Shown: positions 32,601-43,774 of the stretch, piece by piece
Position numbering within the stretch: position 1 is the first letter of the stretch
How the letters are laid out: each line of letters opens with the position of its first letter
From: Epiperipatus broadwayi
Taxonomy: Eukaryota; Onychophora; Udeonychophora; Euonychophora; Peripatidae
Direction: 5' to 3'
Assembly (NCBI GenBank): GCA_028023455.1
Contig: JAQFVV010000017.1
Location: forward strand, 4,180,098 to 4,244,097
Length of the DNA: 64,000 nucleotides
Translations under genes and position numbers: made by a program
The notes under the pieces: generated by a model
What the model was told of the DNA's origin: nothing
What the model saw: the letters and a program-made list of their open reading frames with translations, nothing else
Database searches by the model: none

Positions 32601-33089
32601 CAAATCAGAGCTTTTAATATGATATAAAGGCTCAAGGTTTGTTGTTTTAAATGGAATGGGCTATGATAGAAAAATAAAAGAAAATATATTGTAAAGCAGG
32701 CATACCAAAAGATAAATAAAGATCAGGAAATAGAATTAAAACAAAACATAAGAATTTATTAAATTAAATATAAATCAAACAGTTAATTAATGAAAAGGAA
32801 TATAGATTTTTTATATCCTAAAGCCTTTGAACACTCGTGCATATTTGTAAAGTTAAAACACATAAGGATGACCTGCTAGTAAGAGTAATATTAGACTTTA
32901 ATAATTATATTCCTAAAGATTTGAGTGATATACCTATATAAAAAGATTTTCACTGCAATAGGTTTTGGAAAGTATTGTATTAGGAATTCAGAAGAACTTA
33001 TAGATAAATTAAATTATGTAAAGATAAAGAGAAATGGAATGATTGTATTATTTGATATTGAAAAAAGGTATCAGAGTATACCTAGGGAA

Positions 33090-33458
33090 CGTCACATGAT
33101 CACCATTTCTTATGCTTGCTCATAACTTATTAAAACAGGCAAAACCCTCCATACAGTAGTGCCACTCAGTGCAAGCCAGAGTAAGCAATAGATGCCAGAA
33201 GGCTTGTGCATAAAATCCCTATCTAGTGCATACTCATCCAATATTCCCAGACTAGTTTCTGGCTTGTGGCCTTCATCAGTGAGAAGCCTTTGATTTGAGA
33301 GCACTGCAGTTAGATGCCACAAGCCAGAAACTAGTCTGGGGGTATTGGATGAGTAGGCACTAGGTAGGTATTTTATGCACATGCCTTCTGGAATCAATTG
33401 ATTACTCTGGTTTGCACTAAGTGGCACTACTGTATGGAGGGTTTTGCCTGTTTTTATA
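33090..33458. mobile_element. Group A ribozyme element nested in the PLE
   Basis: Short inverted group A copy. The left arm (CACATGATCACCATTTCTTA, AAAACAGGCAAAACCCTCC, ACAGTAGTGCCACTC) is mirrored on the right (GTGGCACTACTGTATGGAGG, TTTTGCCTGTTTTT). It interrupts the RT sequence between YQSIP and the next motif, so it inserted after the PLE. The left arm has an intact-box hammerhead; the right arm lost the CTGATGA half. Confidence 0.85.
33238..33296 (-). ncRNA. Hammerhead ribozyme, type I (group A)
   Basis: Minus strand: CTGATGA (33279-33273), stem II GGC/GCC around CACAA with an A-A at 10.1/11.1, GAAA (33259-33256), stem III palindrome CTAG, cleavage GTC ending 33250, then TGGGAA pairing with TTCTCA before the box. 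Core boxes intact. The A-A closing pair is typical of group A and may lower activity. Confidence 0.75.
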
Positions 33459-34059
33459 CTATGGGAAGATAGTATGAAAATAGTTATTGATAAAATAAAA
33501 ATTGGTAATATAATTTCAGAAGAATGGCTATATGTTATTAAAAAAAAACATGATTTCTTATAAACAATGCTCTATATTTTAAATATAAGGAAGAATTTCG
33601 GAATATAACAAAGGGATGTATTATGGGTTACTCTATTTTGGGGCTTTTGTCACCAATTATAATTGACAATATGGACAAAAATATAATTGGTAAGTATATA
33701 AATGATAAAAAAAATTGTATAGAATCAGAGTTATGTTGATGATATAATTGTAATAAATAATAGTAGAATTATTGTTAAGACATTTAAAGAATTGAACAAT
33801 AATAAATATAATCTTAAAGTAATAATGGGAAAAGAGGAAACAGGATTATTTTTTAAGAAAAGGAATTATTGGTGAAATACTTATTAAACATTATATTAAG
33901 GATAAAAAAGAGGTGTAGCTGATCCAAATATCTATCAGCCATGGTCACAGAAAATAGCAGTATTGAAAATGTTTAAGTTAAAAAATGATAGGCTGACATT
34001 GAATATAAAAAAATATTTGAACTGAAATTGGTAGTTGAGAATGATTATGTTAGTATAGG

Positions 34060-34115
<56 letters not shown>

Positions 34116-34742
34116 TATGAAAATCTTTATATATATATATATATATTAAAAAGATTTTCATAAAAAAAATAATAATAATACAAAAAATAGTGTAAGGTAA
34201 AGATATACAAATAGGAAGTGGGTTTTAGTTCCATATTCATAATATTTATATAAGACATTGATAAAACTAAACATTACCTGATGATATTAAAATAGGTTGA
34301 AAAAATTGTAAATATTTAGGCAAACGGATGTGTAATTTCAAAAGAGATGGGAAATATTAAAAATAGGGTAGGGTTGATTTATAAAATTAGTTGTAACCTT
34401 TGAAATATGTTATATAGGTCAGACAGGATAAGACTGCCATTGAAAGTATGATAGGACAATTAACAAAGACATAAGATCAGGTCCATATATACATTTTTGG
34501 ATACTGGACTTAGAATGAATTGTGAAAAAAATATTCAGATATGTTAAAAATTTCAAGGAAAAAATATACTCAAGAAAATTTAAATAAATGTATAAACATG
34601 GTTAAATGTCCAGAAAATTTTTCTGAGGGTGTGGGATGGACATTTCTAGATTATCAAAAATTTTAGAGTTATAATTTTAAAATAAAAGGAAAGGAGTATT
34701 ATTGTTTTTTTAGATTATTTTGTAAATATATTATAACTATGC

Positions 34743-35170
34743 CCAAAAAAACCTGTTAGCCACTTTACTTTCCCCTTCCATTCCCCACCCTAAGCTTTAC
34801 CGTAATCTGCTCCATCCCATTTCCATAACATAATCTTTGTCAATTCTATGGCCTTTATATCTAAATCCTCCTTATCTTTTCCCAAACCCAGCATAAAAAC
34901 CAATAACCCACTTACTGTATAATCACTTTGTTCATATTTATTCTCCCATAACTTGATTATTTGTAACCTTTCTGCTTTCAAGCATTTACATTCGATCAAC
35001 AGATGCCTAATATTTTCTATATCTTCCTTATACAATTTGCAGACTAAACCACCCATATTTTTCCATTTACATGTATATTCTTTTGTTGCTAAAGATCCCA
35101 TTTGAGCCTTAATTTCCATACTCTTTGCAGTGTTATGCCCTAGTGATATTAAATTGCATGCAAACATTCT
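34743..35170 (-). pseudogene. Non-LTR retrotransposon C-terminal zinc-knuckle region
   Basis: A 125-residue minus frame (35167-34790) ends a LINE-type ORF2: KEYTCKWKNMGGLVCKLYKE, then ENIRHLLIECKCLKAERLQI. The sister copy at 40.0 kb reads CKLC..HLLIEC, the C-x2-C-x(n)-H-x4-C knuckle found at the C-terminus of many non-LTR ORF2 proteins; here the second Cys is Tyr. It is cut off upstream. The clade is not the RTE type found at 17 kb; jockey/CR1-like is possible. Its 3' untranslated part (CTAACAGG, TGGGGAATGG) matches 39.8-40.3 kb. Confidence 0.72.
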
Positions 35171-35256
35171 TCATTCATAATTTCTGGAACTATATAAAAT
35201 TGAAAAGTAAAAAATATTTTTTAAAAAAAATTAGAAAAAATAACTTATTTATAAAA

Positions 35257-35397
35257 GTTGAGGGACTTGAACTCAGGATTTTCAGTCTATTCATCCCCCC
35301 ACTCTATCTCAAGCAATATGTGAAAAAGATAATGCATGATAAATATATGTATTTTATGCAAACCAGTACTCACTAATTGGGCCAGATAATAATCTCC

Positions 35398-35449
<52 letters not shown>

Positions 35450-36052
35450 CAGTGTTCAGTTTATATTAAGATGGCAATTCCTCAAACTTTAATGGTCAGG
35501 CTCAATCTTCTCAACCTTCCAACTATTCAACCATTCATTTTATTGAAAAACTGATGATGGAATGCTCAAAGCCCTTGTTGAATTTGATATTGTAGTCATA
35601 CCCATGTGGATATTACATCAATCTAACTCCTCATATTACTGGATTATTACATATCCATATTGATTAAGAGGTGATGATGGGATGAATTTATACTAAGATG
35701 TAATCTATTTCCAAGGCAATATGTACTTTGCTTATAATTAAATGTTTCTTATACATGTAACTAGAGGGATTTGAACTTATAATTTTTTAGTCTATTCATT
35801 CTTTACTCCATCTCAATTGAAGCCTACCCATTAAAGATAGATAAATTGCTATCTTAATATAAACTGAGCACTGATTGTATATATGTATGGGAGATTATGA
35901 TATGGCCCAATTGATGAATGCTGGGTCTGCATGAAATATCTATTGAGGATCATGTATATTTTTGCATGTGTGTGGTGATGCATATTTGTTGCTTGAGATA
36001 AAATGAGGATGAATAAACTGAAAAATTCTGAGTTCAAATCCCTCTATTTACA
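35257..36052. mobile_element. Group C ribozyme element, inverted dimer
   Basis: The left unit is minus (GAGGGACTTGAACTCAGGAT = complement of the B-box end; decayed hammerhead at about 35350-35395). The right unit is plus (hammerhead relic at about 35900-35950, ending GAGTTCAAATCCCTC at 36024-36040). Between them 35444-35879 has 35-bp inverted ends TACAATCAGTG.TCAGTTTA.. that flank the dimer centre. A TA array (35401-35446) sits at the left junction. Right hammerhead: TTGATGA, stem II ATGC/GCAT, GAAA. Left: TTAGTGA, AAAA. Confidence 0.72.
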
Positions 36053-36836
36053 TATGTAAGAAACATTCAATATAACCAAATTACATATTACCTTAGAATT
36101 ACATTTTTATTTATGTAAAGCTGAAAAGTAAAAAATGCATTTAAAAATGTAATGCTGTTATCTTTGAATGTCAGATTTCCAAAGAATTATTTAAATAAAC
36201 TTGCAACTAATGCCCTCTATGAATAAAGGGGCATTGATACAAAAAAATGGATGTGATTTTTTTTGGAATCTGACTTCCAAATATCATTTCTCTAGGCTTT
36301 TATTCATAAAAGCTGAAAAAGATTTTTTTCCACTTTTTAGTTTACTTATCTGAATAAAAGGAATTCTTTATTTTCTATATTTTTTTATGTATTTACATTT
36401 TAAATGCAGCTTTTACTTTTGATTGAACATTATATTTTTATGTAAGTACACAAGGTGGTTTCAGGTATTGTATTGTATGTTTAAGTGGTGGACATTATCT
36501 ACATTTTATTCCTCTTTGATAACTTTATTTCACATTTAAGTAGTAATTTCAGTAGTTTCTTTTAAATTTAGAGGGTATTCGCAGCATACAATAGTGGTAG
36601 AAAGTGCACTAACTGATTGAACAACTTAAATGGGCTATCATGTTTTATAATTATGCATTTTTTAGCTTGGGCATTGTGAAAAGATTCTATATTTTTTATT
36701 GAAGCTGAAAAATCTGATTGTTTATTTATTAGTTAATTCACTAGAGGGGGCAGTATAAATATTTTTTCCTTTCAATTTAATAACATTTTTTAACATAAAA
36801 AGATAAAATGTCAACAATTTTAAGCAAAAAAGTTAA
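36053..36836. other. AT-rich spacer
   Basis: Nothing recognised beyond a loose inverted pair around 36110-36430 (AAAAATGCATTTAAAA.. / CATTTTAAATGCAGCTTTTAC), possibly another old foldback. Confidence 0.4.
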
Positions 36837-37060
36837 TTACTGATTTTGTGCTAAACCAGCAATCATCAGTTGGTCCAGATGGTTTAGCATAAAATACATA
36901 TATGGATGATTATTTATATTTTCGATATATATGTGTTCAAGTGTATCAATGTTACAAAATAAAGTGGAGAGTGGTGGGTCATGTGAAAGTCTGTGCTCAT
37001 ATACCCTATATATTACATATATTGATGCAGGTGTGTAATAAGCCTGTACTTCCATTATTA
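36837..37060. mobile_element. Group C ribozyme element, collapsed inverted copy
   Basis: Minus-strand box CTGATGA with stem II TGCT/AGCA and AAAA (about 36875-36843) runs directly into a plus-strand unit: TTAGCATAAAATACATATAT, GTGTTCAAGTGTATC, GTGGAGAGTGGTGGGTC, GTGAAAGTCTGTGCTCATAT. GAAA has decayed to AAAA, so it is catalytically doubtful. Confidence 0.65.
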
Positions 37061-37464
37061 CTGATTTCTTATATATATATAATTATGTACACATACTAAA
37101 TATGATATATACATAAAGAATTTACATATTAACTTATGCAGAAATATCTAGTGATATACATACACTATATGTATAAAATTGATTTAAAGTAAAATTATAT
37201 GTATTAAGTGAAATTTATAATATAGTTTTGGTTTGCTTTTTTTTTTCAAAAACAAAAATGTCCAATCAAAGCAAAAATGCTAAATACTTTTTATTTAAGA
37301 ATTTTTCCTATTTTTAATATACATATATATATATTATATGTACAAATATTAAATATTATATGTTCATAAGAGGTATATATTTTAATTTATAGCAGAAATA
37401 TATATATTAACTATAAGTATCCAGTCAATTTAAAGTACACATAGTTTTATATTTTCATTTACTG
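37061..37464. other. AT-rich spacer
   Basis: Contains two ATATGTACA..TATTAA-like repeats (37080 and 37330); no gene. Confidence 0.4.
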
Positions 37465-37835
37465 TGTAATACTAAAAACTTAAAAATAATAGAGATAATT
37501 TTTTATGTATTAAATGCTTTTATTGACACTCTACTAAAATAAAAAAAATCGTTTCTTTAACCACAAGTGAGATTTTTAGATTTAGCTTGAAATAAAAGTA
37601 TGAAATGGAAGGATCCAGAAATTAATTAAGTCAATCCCTATTTCTTCTAACAAGGATTTGACTTCATTAAATTCTGGATCCATCACCATATGCTTTTATT
37701 TCAAGTTAAATCTAAAATTTCCAATTGTGGTTGAAGAGACAATTATTTTTTTCTTTTAAGTGCACAGTCAATAAAACATTTAATATATAATTTTTTTATC
37801 TCTATTATTTAGCTATTAGTTTTAAAACTTCCAAT
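37465..37835. mobile_element. Foldback element (~370 bp)
   Basis: Arms of ~165 bp: AATAGAGATAATTTTTTATG, GCTTTTATTGAC.CT, TTTAACCACAA, TTAGATTTAGCTTGAAATAA, GGATCCAGAA on the left and their complements on the right (TTCTGGATCC, TTATTTCAAGTTAAATCTAA, TTGTGGTTGAAGA, AGTCAATAAAA, TTTATCTCTATTATTTAG). No coding content or ribozyme boxes. Confidence 0.78.
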
Positions 37836-38089
37836 GATAGCAGAAATAATCCCTGTTATTGAATTAAGAACATTCAATGATGACTCTCTTCATATAAACA
37901 CACACACATTCAACAATGCTTTTTTCCTGATATCTTACACTGTTTAAATTTCAGCAAAAGTAGACACAATATTTTAATTTTTCCATTTGCTATTTATAAA
38001 TATGTATAAATAATTATGTTTAAAAATATATTTTACAAATAATATATCTAATGTATCTTGTAAAAAAAAAAAAACTATATACTTCCAGC
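37836..38089. other. AT-rich spacer
   Basis: Nothing recognised. Confidence 0.5.
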
Positions 38090-38395
38090 AAATAATTTGT
38101 GTCAAAGTTATGGGGCAGTAATTTTGACACATCAATTAAACTGCAACAATTCCTATCTATATGTATATATACTGAACAATGATAAAGATATGTATAAGAG
38201 ATTATGGTCTGAGCTATCTGGTGAGTGCTGTTTCAGCATGAAATGTGCACCTCGGGCATCATATATCTTTTTCACATCTTTGGTTGTATATATATGTTTA
38301 CACCCCTTCATAAAGTGTTAAAAGTGGGGAGAAATTAGTCCCTACCATTAGTAAGAGTGGTGTAGTGAAAATTATACTACGGAAATATTATTGAT
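38090..38395 (+). mobile_element. Group C ribozyme element
   Basis: Collinear with the 20.4-kb unit (TTTGTGTCAAAGTTATG, AACAATGATAAAGATATG, GTAGTGAAAATTATACTAC). The hammerhead at about 38200-38255 has CTGGTGA (one change), stem II GTGCTG/CAGCAT, GAAA, and a longer stem III TGTGCACC. The 74-codon frame 38097-38321 is incidental. Confidence 0.68.
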
Positions 38396-39574
38396 TAAAT
38401 AAATAAACAAACTAAAATTTTAAATATAAGCACAAAAAAATAAAAAAATAAAAATGTATAATTTTTTTTAAAAAAAAAGTCATTTGACTTTTAAAAAAAG
38501 TTGAAATGGTAGAGAAAAGATCGTTATCCAAGCAATTCATTTCAAATCCAATTAGTATCTTTGACTATTCACTTCGTTCACACAAAAAAACGAAAAGGTC
38601 ATCAAAATTTAATGACATTTTACATATTTTATTAAAAACAGCTTATTTTAATTAATAAATGTAAAACAGTTAAAGATTAACTAATAAATCATGAATAAAA
38701 TTAATTCCATTATGTGTATATAAATGATTAAGAATATTTAGGATTTTGTTTTTTAATTAAATTATTTTTAAGTACTTTAAAATAATATATAAATAAAGAA
38801 TAATAATAAAAAAAGGAAAATAATTATTAGTAGTATAAATATCTGCATATCCGTTATAAATTGTACATATACAACTTAAAACACAAAATAAATCTCAGTA
38901 TTATTTTAATGACATTTCAACAATTTTGCAGCTGTTGAAAAATATATAATTTACTCAAATGTTTCTATTCGTTTTTATCTTAAAAAAAAAAAAAAAAATC
39001 GAAATGATTGTCAACATCCTTCGAGTTTCAAGTAATGACTGATTCACAAACCTGTTGCTACTTAATAATAAATATTATTGCCCTTTTAATAATTTACATT
39101 ATACATGCGCAGAGTGATACATACGCAATGTTTAATCTGAGTTCTTTATAAATTTGTTAAGATTAGGTTAATGTGATTAGTAAATGGTGTATATCTTTTT
39201 TCATTTTTAATGAATAAAAAAAAACAATCATATATGCTCTTAGAAAATTGCTTTTTAACTGTAGATTTTTTTTAAAGATAACTAACTCAGTTTATTGTCA
39301 AACTAATTAGTTGCTAAATGGATATCAAACTATTTTTGGTTAGAAGGCAATGTAAAAAAAAAAAAAACCCCTAAAACTTTCACTGATCAGAAATTAATAA
39401 AAATCAAAAAATAGTAGCCTATTTCTCCAACAGTTAGTGGGAAATTCTGTAGAGTCTATTGTTTTTAAGTGGTTTATTTAAAGTTTTGATTTTATGGTAA
39501 TGAATGTGTCATACTACTGCTGTTAATTATTTTTACAGACTTAATTCTTAAAACTCATTAAAAATATATTTTAA
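38396..39574. other. AT-rich spacer with scattered CpG
   Basis: The interval 38520-39140 keeps several CpGs, including CATGCGCAGAGTG at about 39105. No open frame or splice-flanked exon is evident. Confidence 0.35.
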
Positions 39575-39837
39575 ACAGAGGCAATACTCTCCATATAGTA
39601 GTGCAAGCCAGTATAATCAATGGATGCAGAAAAGTTTTTGCATAATATTCCTACTTAGTGTCTAAGATCTATAGTGCTTTCAGATCCAAAGCTCCTCCCT
39701 GATGAAAGTGACATGCTAGAAACTAGTTTGGGTTAGTGAATAAATAGGCAATAGATGGCGGCGATTTTATGCAAAAATCTTCCTGCAGCCATTGATTATT
39801 CTGGCTTGCACTAGATGGCGTTACTGTATGGAATGTA
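39575..39837. mobile_element. Group A ribozyme element, short inverted copy
   Basis: AGAGGCAATACTCTCC..AGTAGTG on the left is mirrored by GGCGTTACTGTATGG on the right. The right arm carries a hammerhead with intact boxes. Minus frame 39723-39938 is incidental. Confidence 0.78.
39681..39745 (+). ncRNA. Hammerhead ribozyme, type I (group A)
   Basis: CTGATGA (39699-39705), stem II AGT/GCT-like around GACAT, GAAA (39719-39722), stem III CTAG, cleavage GTT ending 39728, TGGG. Boxes intact; stem I and stem II are weaker than in other copies. Confidence 0.62.
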
Positions 39838-40347
39838 TGGGAAAATTTAGAGTCGGGAATGGAAAATAAAGTGGCTAACAGGTTTATCTGGGCATAATTG
39901 CTGAGATATTCTTGACTTTGTTTAAGTAGAAGCCACAATACATCACATCACATCACATTACAAGAGAATATACATGTAAATGGAAAAATATGGGTGATTT
40001 ATTTTGTAAATTATGTAATGAAGGAATAGAAAATGTAGGCATTTATTAATTGAATGTAAATGCTTGAAAACAGAAAGGGTACATATAATGAAGTTATGGA
40101 AGAATAAATATGAAAAAAGTGATTATCCAGAAAGTGAATTATTGGTTTTTATGCTGGGTTTGGGAAAAAATATGAGGGATTTAGATATAAAGGTATGTTG
40201 TGGAAATGGGATAGAGCAGATTATGGAAAAATTTAGAGTGGGGAATGGAAAATAAAGTGGCTAACAGGTTTATCTGGGCATAATTGCTGAGATATTCTTG
40301 ACTTCGTTTAAGGAGAAGCCACAATACATCACATCACATCACATCTC
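39838..40347 (+). pseudogene. Non-LTR retrotransposon 3' end, tandem double copy
   Basis: The fragment 39838-39965 (3' untranslated part ending in CATCACATCACATCACATTA) is followed at once by a longer copy 39966-40347 with coding relic: CKWKNMGDLFCKLCNEGIEN, a frameshift near 40040, then KTERVHIMKLWKNKYEKSDY and LLVFMLGLGKNMRDL. It ends in the same 3' part and (ACATC)n tail at 40326-40345. This copy preserves the CKLC half of the zinc knuckle. Dead by frameshift and truncation. Confidence 0.78.
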
Positions 40348-40522
40348 TGTTTTAACAGCTTGTGGTAAAAAAATATTATACTTAGTAATCATATATACAT
40401 AATACATTAATTATTCAAATAAACTCATTCACTGTAAATTCAAACCAAATGTAGGAAATGTTTAAGGAAAATCAAAGAGTGCAGTGGAAATTCAAAATAT
40501 GTTAAAAATGATTATTATAATG

Positions 40523-40695
<173 letters not shown>

Positions 40696-40892
40696 ATGAT
40701 TAAATTAAATAAAAGAAAGAAGAAAATAGGAAACTATAAATAGCTAATGATAAATGAATGGAAGGTTATGTAATATACATTTACACAGATTTTTTTTTCT
40801 TTTTGTATGTCTTGAAAATATTGTATGGTTTTAATAGGTTAAAGTCAATTTTATAAATAAAAAAATAAAGATAGATGTTGCTATATATGCCA

Positions 40893-40968
40893 TGTAGATC
40901 TGGGCATAGTGGCTGAGAGATTCGTGATTCCAAAAATGAACAAATCACAGTGCATCTCATCACATCGT
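40893..40968 (+). repeat. Non-LTR 3' tail remnant
   Basis: ATCTGGGCATAGTGGCTGAG, then GTGCATCTCATCACATC resemble the 3' terminus at 39.9 and 40.3 kb. Confidence 0.6.
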
Positions 40969-41994
40969 AATTGTAAGTTACTTTAGAGCAAAAATTAATA
41001 TTTGCTGAAAAGAGCTTTTTTGTCTATGATTATTATCATATATATTATTGCTGTTATAAAAATATTTTATATTATATTATATCGTTGCTTTATTTAAATT
41101 TTGTACTAAATGAAATTGTGTATAAAAAACTCCACAATCGATTGATTAAGAAATAAATTAGATAAAGACGAATCTGATTAGAATAGCAACGTAGTGAGCT
41201 AAAATAATTACAAAACAAAAGTTTGGTTTAAATTATAGTAGAATAAATAAATTTGGACATGATAAGCAGATTCACAGGATTAAAATAACATTTGAAGCAA
41301 AGAATGTGAAGAAGTGAGTTGTATATTAAGAATAAATCCTTTTTTGTCTTAACAGAAAAATATGAGATAAATGAGAATAAAAGGTGTTGTAAAAATAATA
41401 AAATTTCATTTGAATTGCTATAAAATTTATAGAAAAAAAGAGTGGAAAAATTTTGTTGAAATTTATGAATCATGAGTGAAACTAAAAGATGGGAAGGGGG
41501 GATCAACATCAATGAATCTTTTAGGGGAAATGGTTAATGCAATAAATACAGATGAATATAGAATGACAACTTGGTCTTATATGTGGCTAGATTATACATG
41601 TTTATGTCTAAAGAGCAGTAGGAATTTAGAAAATGCAGGAAGCAAAAGATGCAACTGGAAATGGGAGGATTTACAGAATATAAAAAGAGGAACCAAATAA
41701 TATATTGTTCATTTACCTGAAAATGGCTTTTGATAGATTAAATTTGATTATCTTATTAAATATTTTAAACAAAAAAGTATAGATTGATATGAGAAACTAT
41801 TAAAAAGCATATGCAACAGTCAAAAAATATTTATGAGATTAAATATTTTTACAAACAGAAATGTAGAACAAAAGTGTTGCTTTTCTCATGTTTGTCTAAT
41901 ATTTAATTAAAGAAACTTTTTTACAAATGTATAGTTTGATAATGAGAATGGAAAGGTTCATTGCACCCAATTTTTCTGATTCAAGACTGATTAA
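40969..41994. other. AT-rich spacer
   Basis: Open frames at 41228-41512 (minus) and 41476-41700 (plus) have no recognised domain. The plus one with DEYRMTTWSYMWLDY..W lies in slightly richer sequence and could be an old retroelement relic; not assignable. Confidence 0.35.
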
Positions 41995-42554
41995 AATGGA
42001 AGAAAAACTCTCTATACAGTAGCACAACCTGGTGCAAACCAGAGTGATTAATGGATGCAAGAAGTTTGTGCATAAAATCCCTATCTATTCCCTACTTATC
42101 TAATATCCCTGCACTATTTTCTAGTTTGTGGATTTTATCAGAGAGGAGTCTTGGATATGACAGTAGTGCACCTAGAACATGGGATCTAATGCAAACCTTA
42201 AAGTAACCACCTTGTACATATTCAGTTAAGTAAAATGCTATAGGCCAAAAATAAAGACATAACAATGTTTTCAATCCACACTTATTCACTTGTATAATTA
42301 TATAGATCAGAAGTCAGTTTGTTATCTATGCATGTTGGTGTTTTTAGTTCTTTAATAATCATAATCAACATCATCCCATTGAGCATGAATAGTATAAGCC
42401 ACTAAACATCATATGACCATCATTTCCTATACTCACACAAGCTATTAAAATAGAGACAAAAGTCACACCACATAGTAGTACTACTCAGTGGAAGTCAGAG
42501 TAAATAATGGATGCAAAAAGTCTGTGCATATAATCCCTATCTATTGCCTACTCA

Positions 42555-42612
42555 TCCAAAATTCTGTACTAGTTTCTAGCTTGTCAATTTCATCAGTTAG
42601 AAACGTTGGATC
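42555..42612 (-). ncRNA. Hammerhead ribozyme (group A), weakened stem II
   Basis: Minus strand: CTGATGA (42596-42590), ATTGACAAGCT in place of stem II AGCCACAAGCT, GAAA, CTAG, cleavage GTA, outer stem I ATCCAA/TTGGAT kept. Boxes intact but stem II is poor. Confidence 0.55.
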
Positions 42613-42937
42613 TGAGAGCACTGCATCTAGATCTTAGGATCTAATGCAACCCTCTAGCAGCCATCTTTATATTTTATCTTTTTAGCTAACTATAACTTTT
42701 GAGTCCAAAATGAAAACACAAGTCCAAGTACATTCACTTGTATAGTTATATGGATATGAACCCTATATATTTTGATGTATTTGGTTCATTAATAACCATA
42801 GTCATCATCATCCCATTGGTCATTATTGGTACTAAACCATTAAACATCATACCATTTCCTATGTTTGCACAAGCTGTTAAAAGAGAGGCAAAACTTTCCA
42901 TACAGTAGTGCTACCTGGTACAAGCTAGAGTTATCAA

Positions 42938-43073
42938 TGGATGCAAGAGATTTTTTTTCCATATGTCAAAGCATTGGCCGGAAAGTGTGACAACTGTCTG
43001 CAAGCAACTGCTTGCTTGCAAGGCAGCTGTGCTGACCTCTCAGCTACCAACACTTGACTGGATGCAAGAGATT
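42938..43073 (-). mobile_element. tRNA-derived SINE with 15-bp target duplication
   Basis: The SINE (42953-43058, 106 bp) is bracketed by TGGATGCAAGAGATT at 42938-42952 and 43059-43073, a perfect 15-bp duplication of group A sequence. This proves insertion into a group A monomer. The A tail (T8 on plus) is at the left end, so transcription is minus-strand. A- and B-box regions match 27.1 kb with a deletion in the B-box region. Confidence 0.92.
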
Positions 43074-43184
43074 TTGTGCATAAAATTCCTATCTAGTGCC
43101 TACTCATCCAATTGTTAACTAAAAAAATAAAAGGTGGCTGCTAGAGGGTTGTATTAGATCCTAAGGTCTGGGTGCAATGCTCTC

Positions 43185-43245
43185 AGATTCATGGTTCCTC
43201 ACTGATGAAAGCCACAAGCTAGAAACTAATCTGGGAATATTGGAT
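43185..43245 (+). ncRNA. Hammerhead ribozyme, type I (group A)
   Basis: CTGATGA (43202-43208), stem II AGC/GCT around CACAA, GAAA (43222-43225), stem III CTAA (CTAG palindrome lost), cleavage ATC ending 43231, TGGGAATATTGGAT pairing with AT.CATGGTTCCTCA. Confidence 0.7.
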
Positions 43246-43395
43246 GAGTAGGCATTAAAAAAGAATTTTCTATATCAATCCCTTGCATCCATTTATTACT
43301 CTGACTTGTACTACTGTATGAAGAGTTTTGCCTATGTTTTAATCATTTGTGTAAGCTTAGGAAACAATGAGATCATATGATAGTTAATGGTTTAA

Positions 43396-43774
43396 AGACT
43401 GTTTAAAGATACAATGATGGAAATCAATATATCTACATCCAGAGAAGTTACTATAAGTATATGTGGTGAACAATAATGATTTACAGTTGGCAAGAAAAAT
43501 TGAAAGTAGGTTATTTAAATGTTTGAAAAATTGTATGGCTGATTGCAGAAATTGTAACAATGATATTAAAGTAATAACTGTAATTATCTAAATAGACTCT
43601 TACTAAAAATATAAAGTTATTTCTTAGATCATTTAAAGTGAAATTAAAGAAAAGACTTAAATATGCATATACTTAGAGAATGCCTTGGATGATTTAAAAA
43701 AAGAGACCTCAAATGTCTATAAGTTTTTTAGTTGTGGATTTGCAAAAGAGGATAAATAAAACAAAAATAATAAC
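43396..43774. other. AT-rich spacer
   Basis: Possible decayed PLE text (short K-rich frames at 43430-43740, for example IKVITVII, FLRSFKVKLKKRLKYAY); too weak to call. Confidence 0.35.

Larger units (their letters stand above)
32880..34690 (+). pseudogene. Penelope-like element with RT and GIY-YIG relics, split by insertions
   Basis: Plus-strand pieces in PLE order. 32925-33090: RNSEELIDKLNYVKIKRNG then IVLFDIEKRYQSIP (RT 'FD..sly.sIP' motif). After the group A insertion: YFKYKEEFRNITKGCIMGYS and LGLLSPIIIDNM (RT 'G..MGs.LSp.la'), then YVDDIIVINNS (catalytic YVDD) with a frameshift just before it (near 33728). Near 34373-34440: GLIYKISC and YIGQTG across a frameshift (GIY-YIG nuclease). Stops, frameshifts, TA arrays at 34066-34145 and the nested element make it dead. 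It is a different PLE lineage from the 3-4 kb pair, judging by its motifs. Confidence 0.82.
41995..43395. mobile_element. Group A ribozyme cluster: minus, minus, partial minus, then plus
   Basis: Two head-to-tail minus monomers have hammerhead boxes 455 bp apart (TTATCAG at 42135, TCATCAG at 42590). A truncated third minus monomer (42890-43120, split by a SINE) is cut at CATCCAATTG and joined to a plus monomer ending at 43338 (GTATGAAGAGTTTTGCC). Monomer blocks include AACCATAGTCATCATCATCC, GCTGTTAAAA.AGAGGCAAAA and GTGCATAAAAT.CC. The first hammerhead is decayed (CTGATAA); the second and the plus one keep intact boxes. Confidence 0.82.

Noticed and set aside
35555-35590. CTGATGATGG in the centre of the group C dimer
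   Set aside because: No GAAA at hammerhead spacing and no flanking helices.
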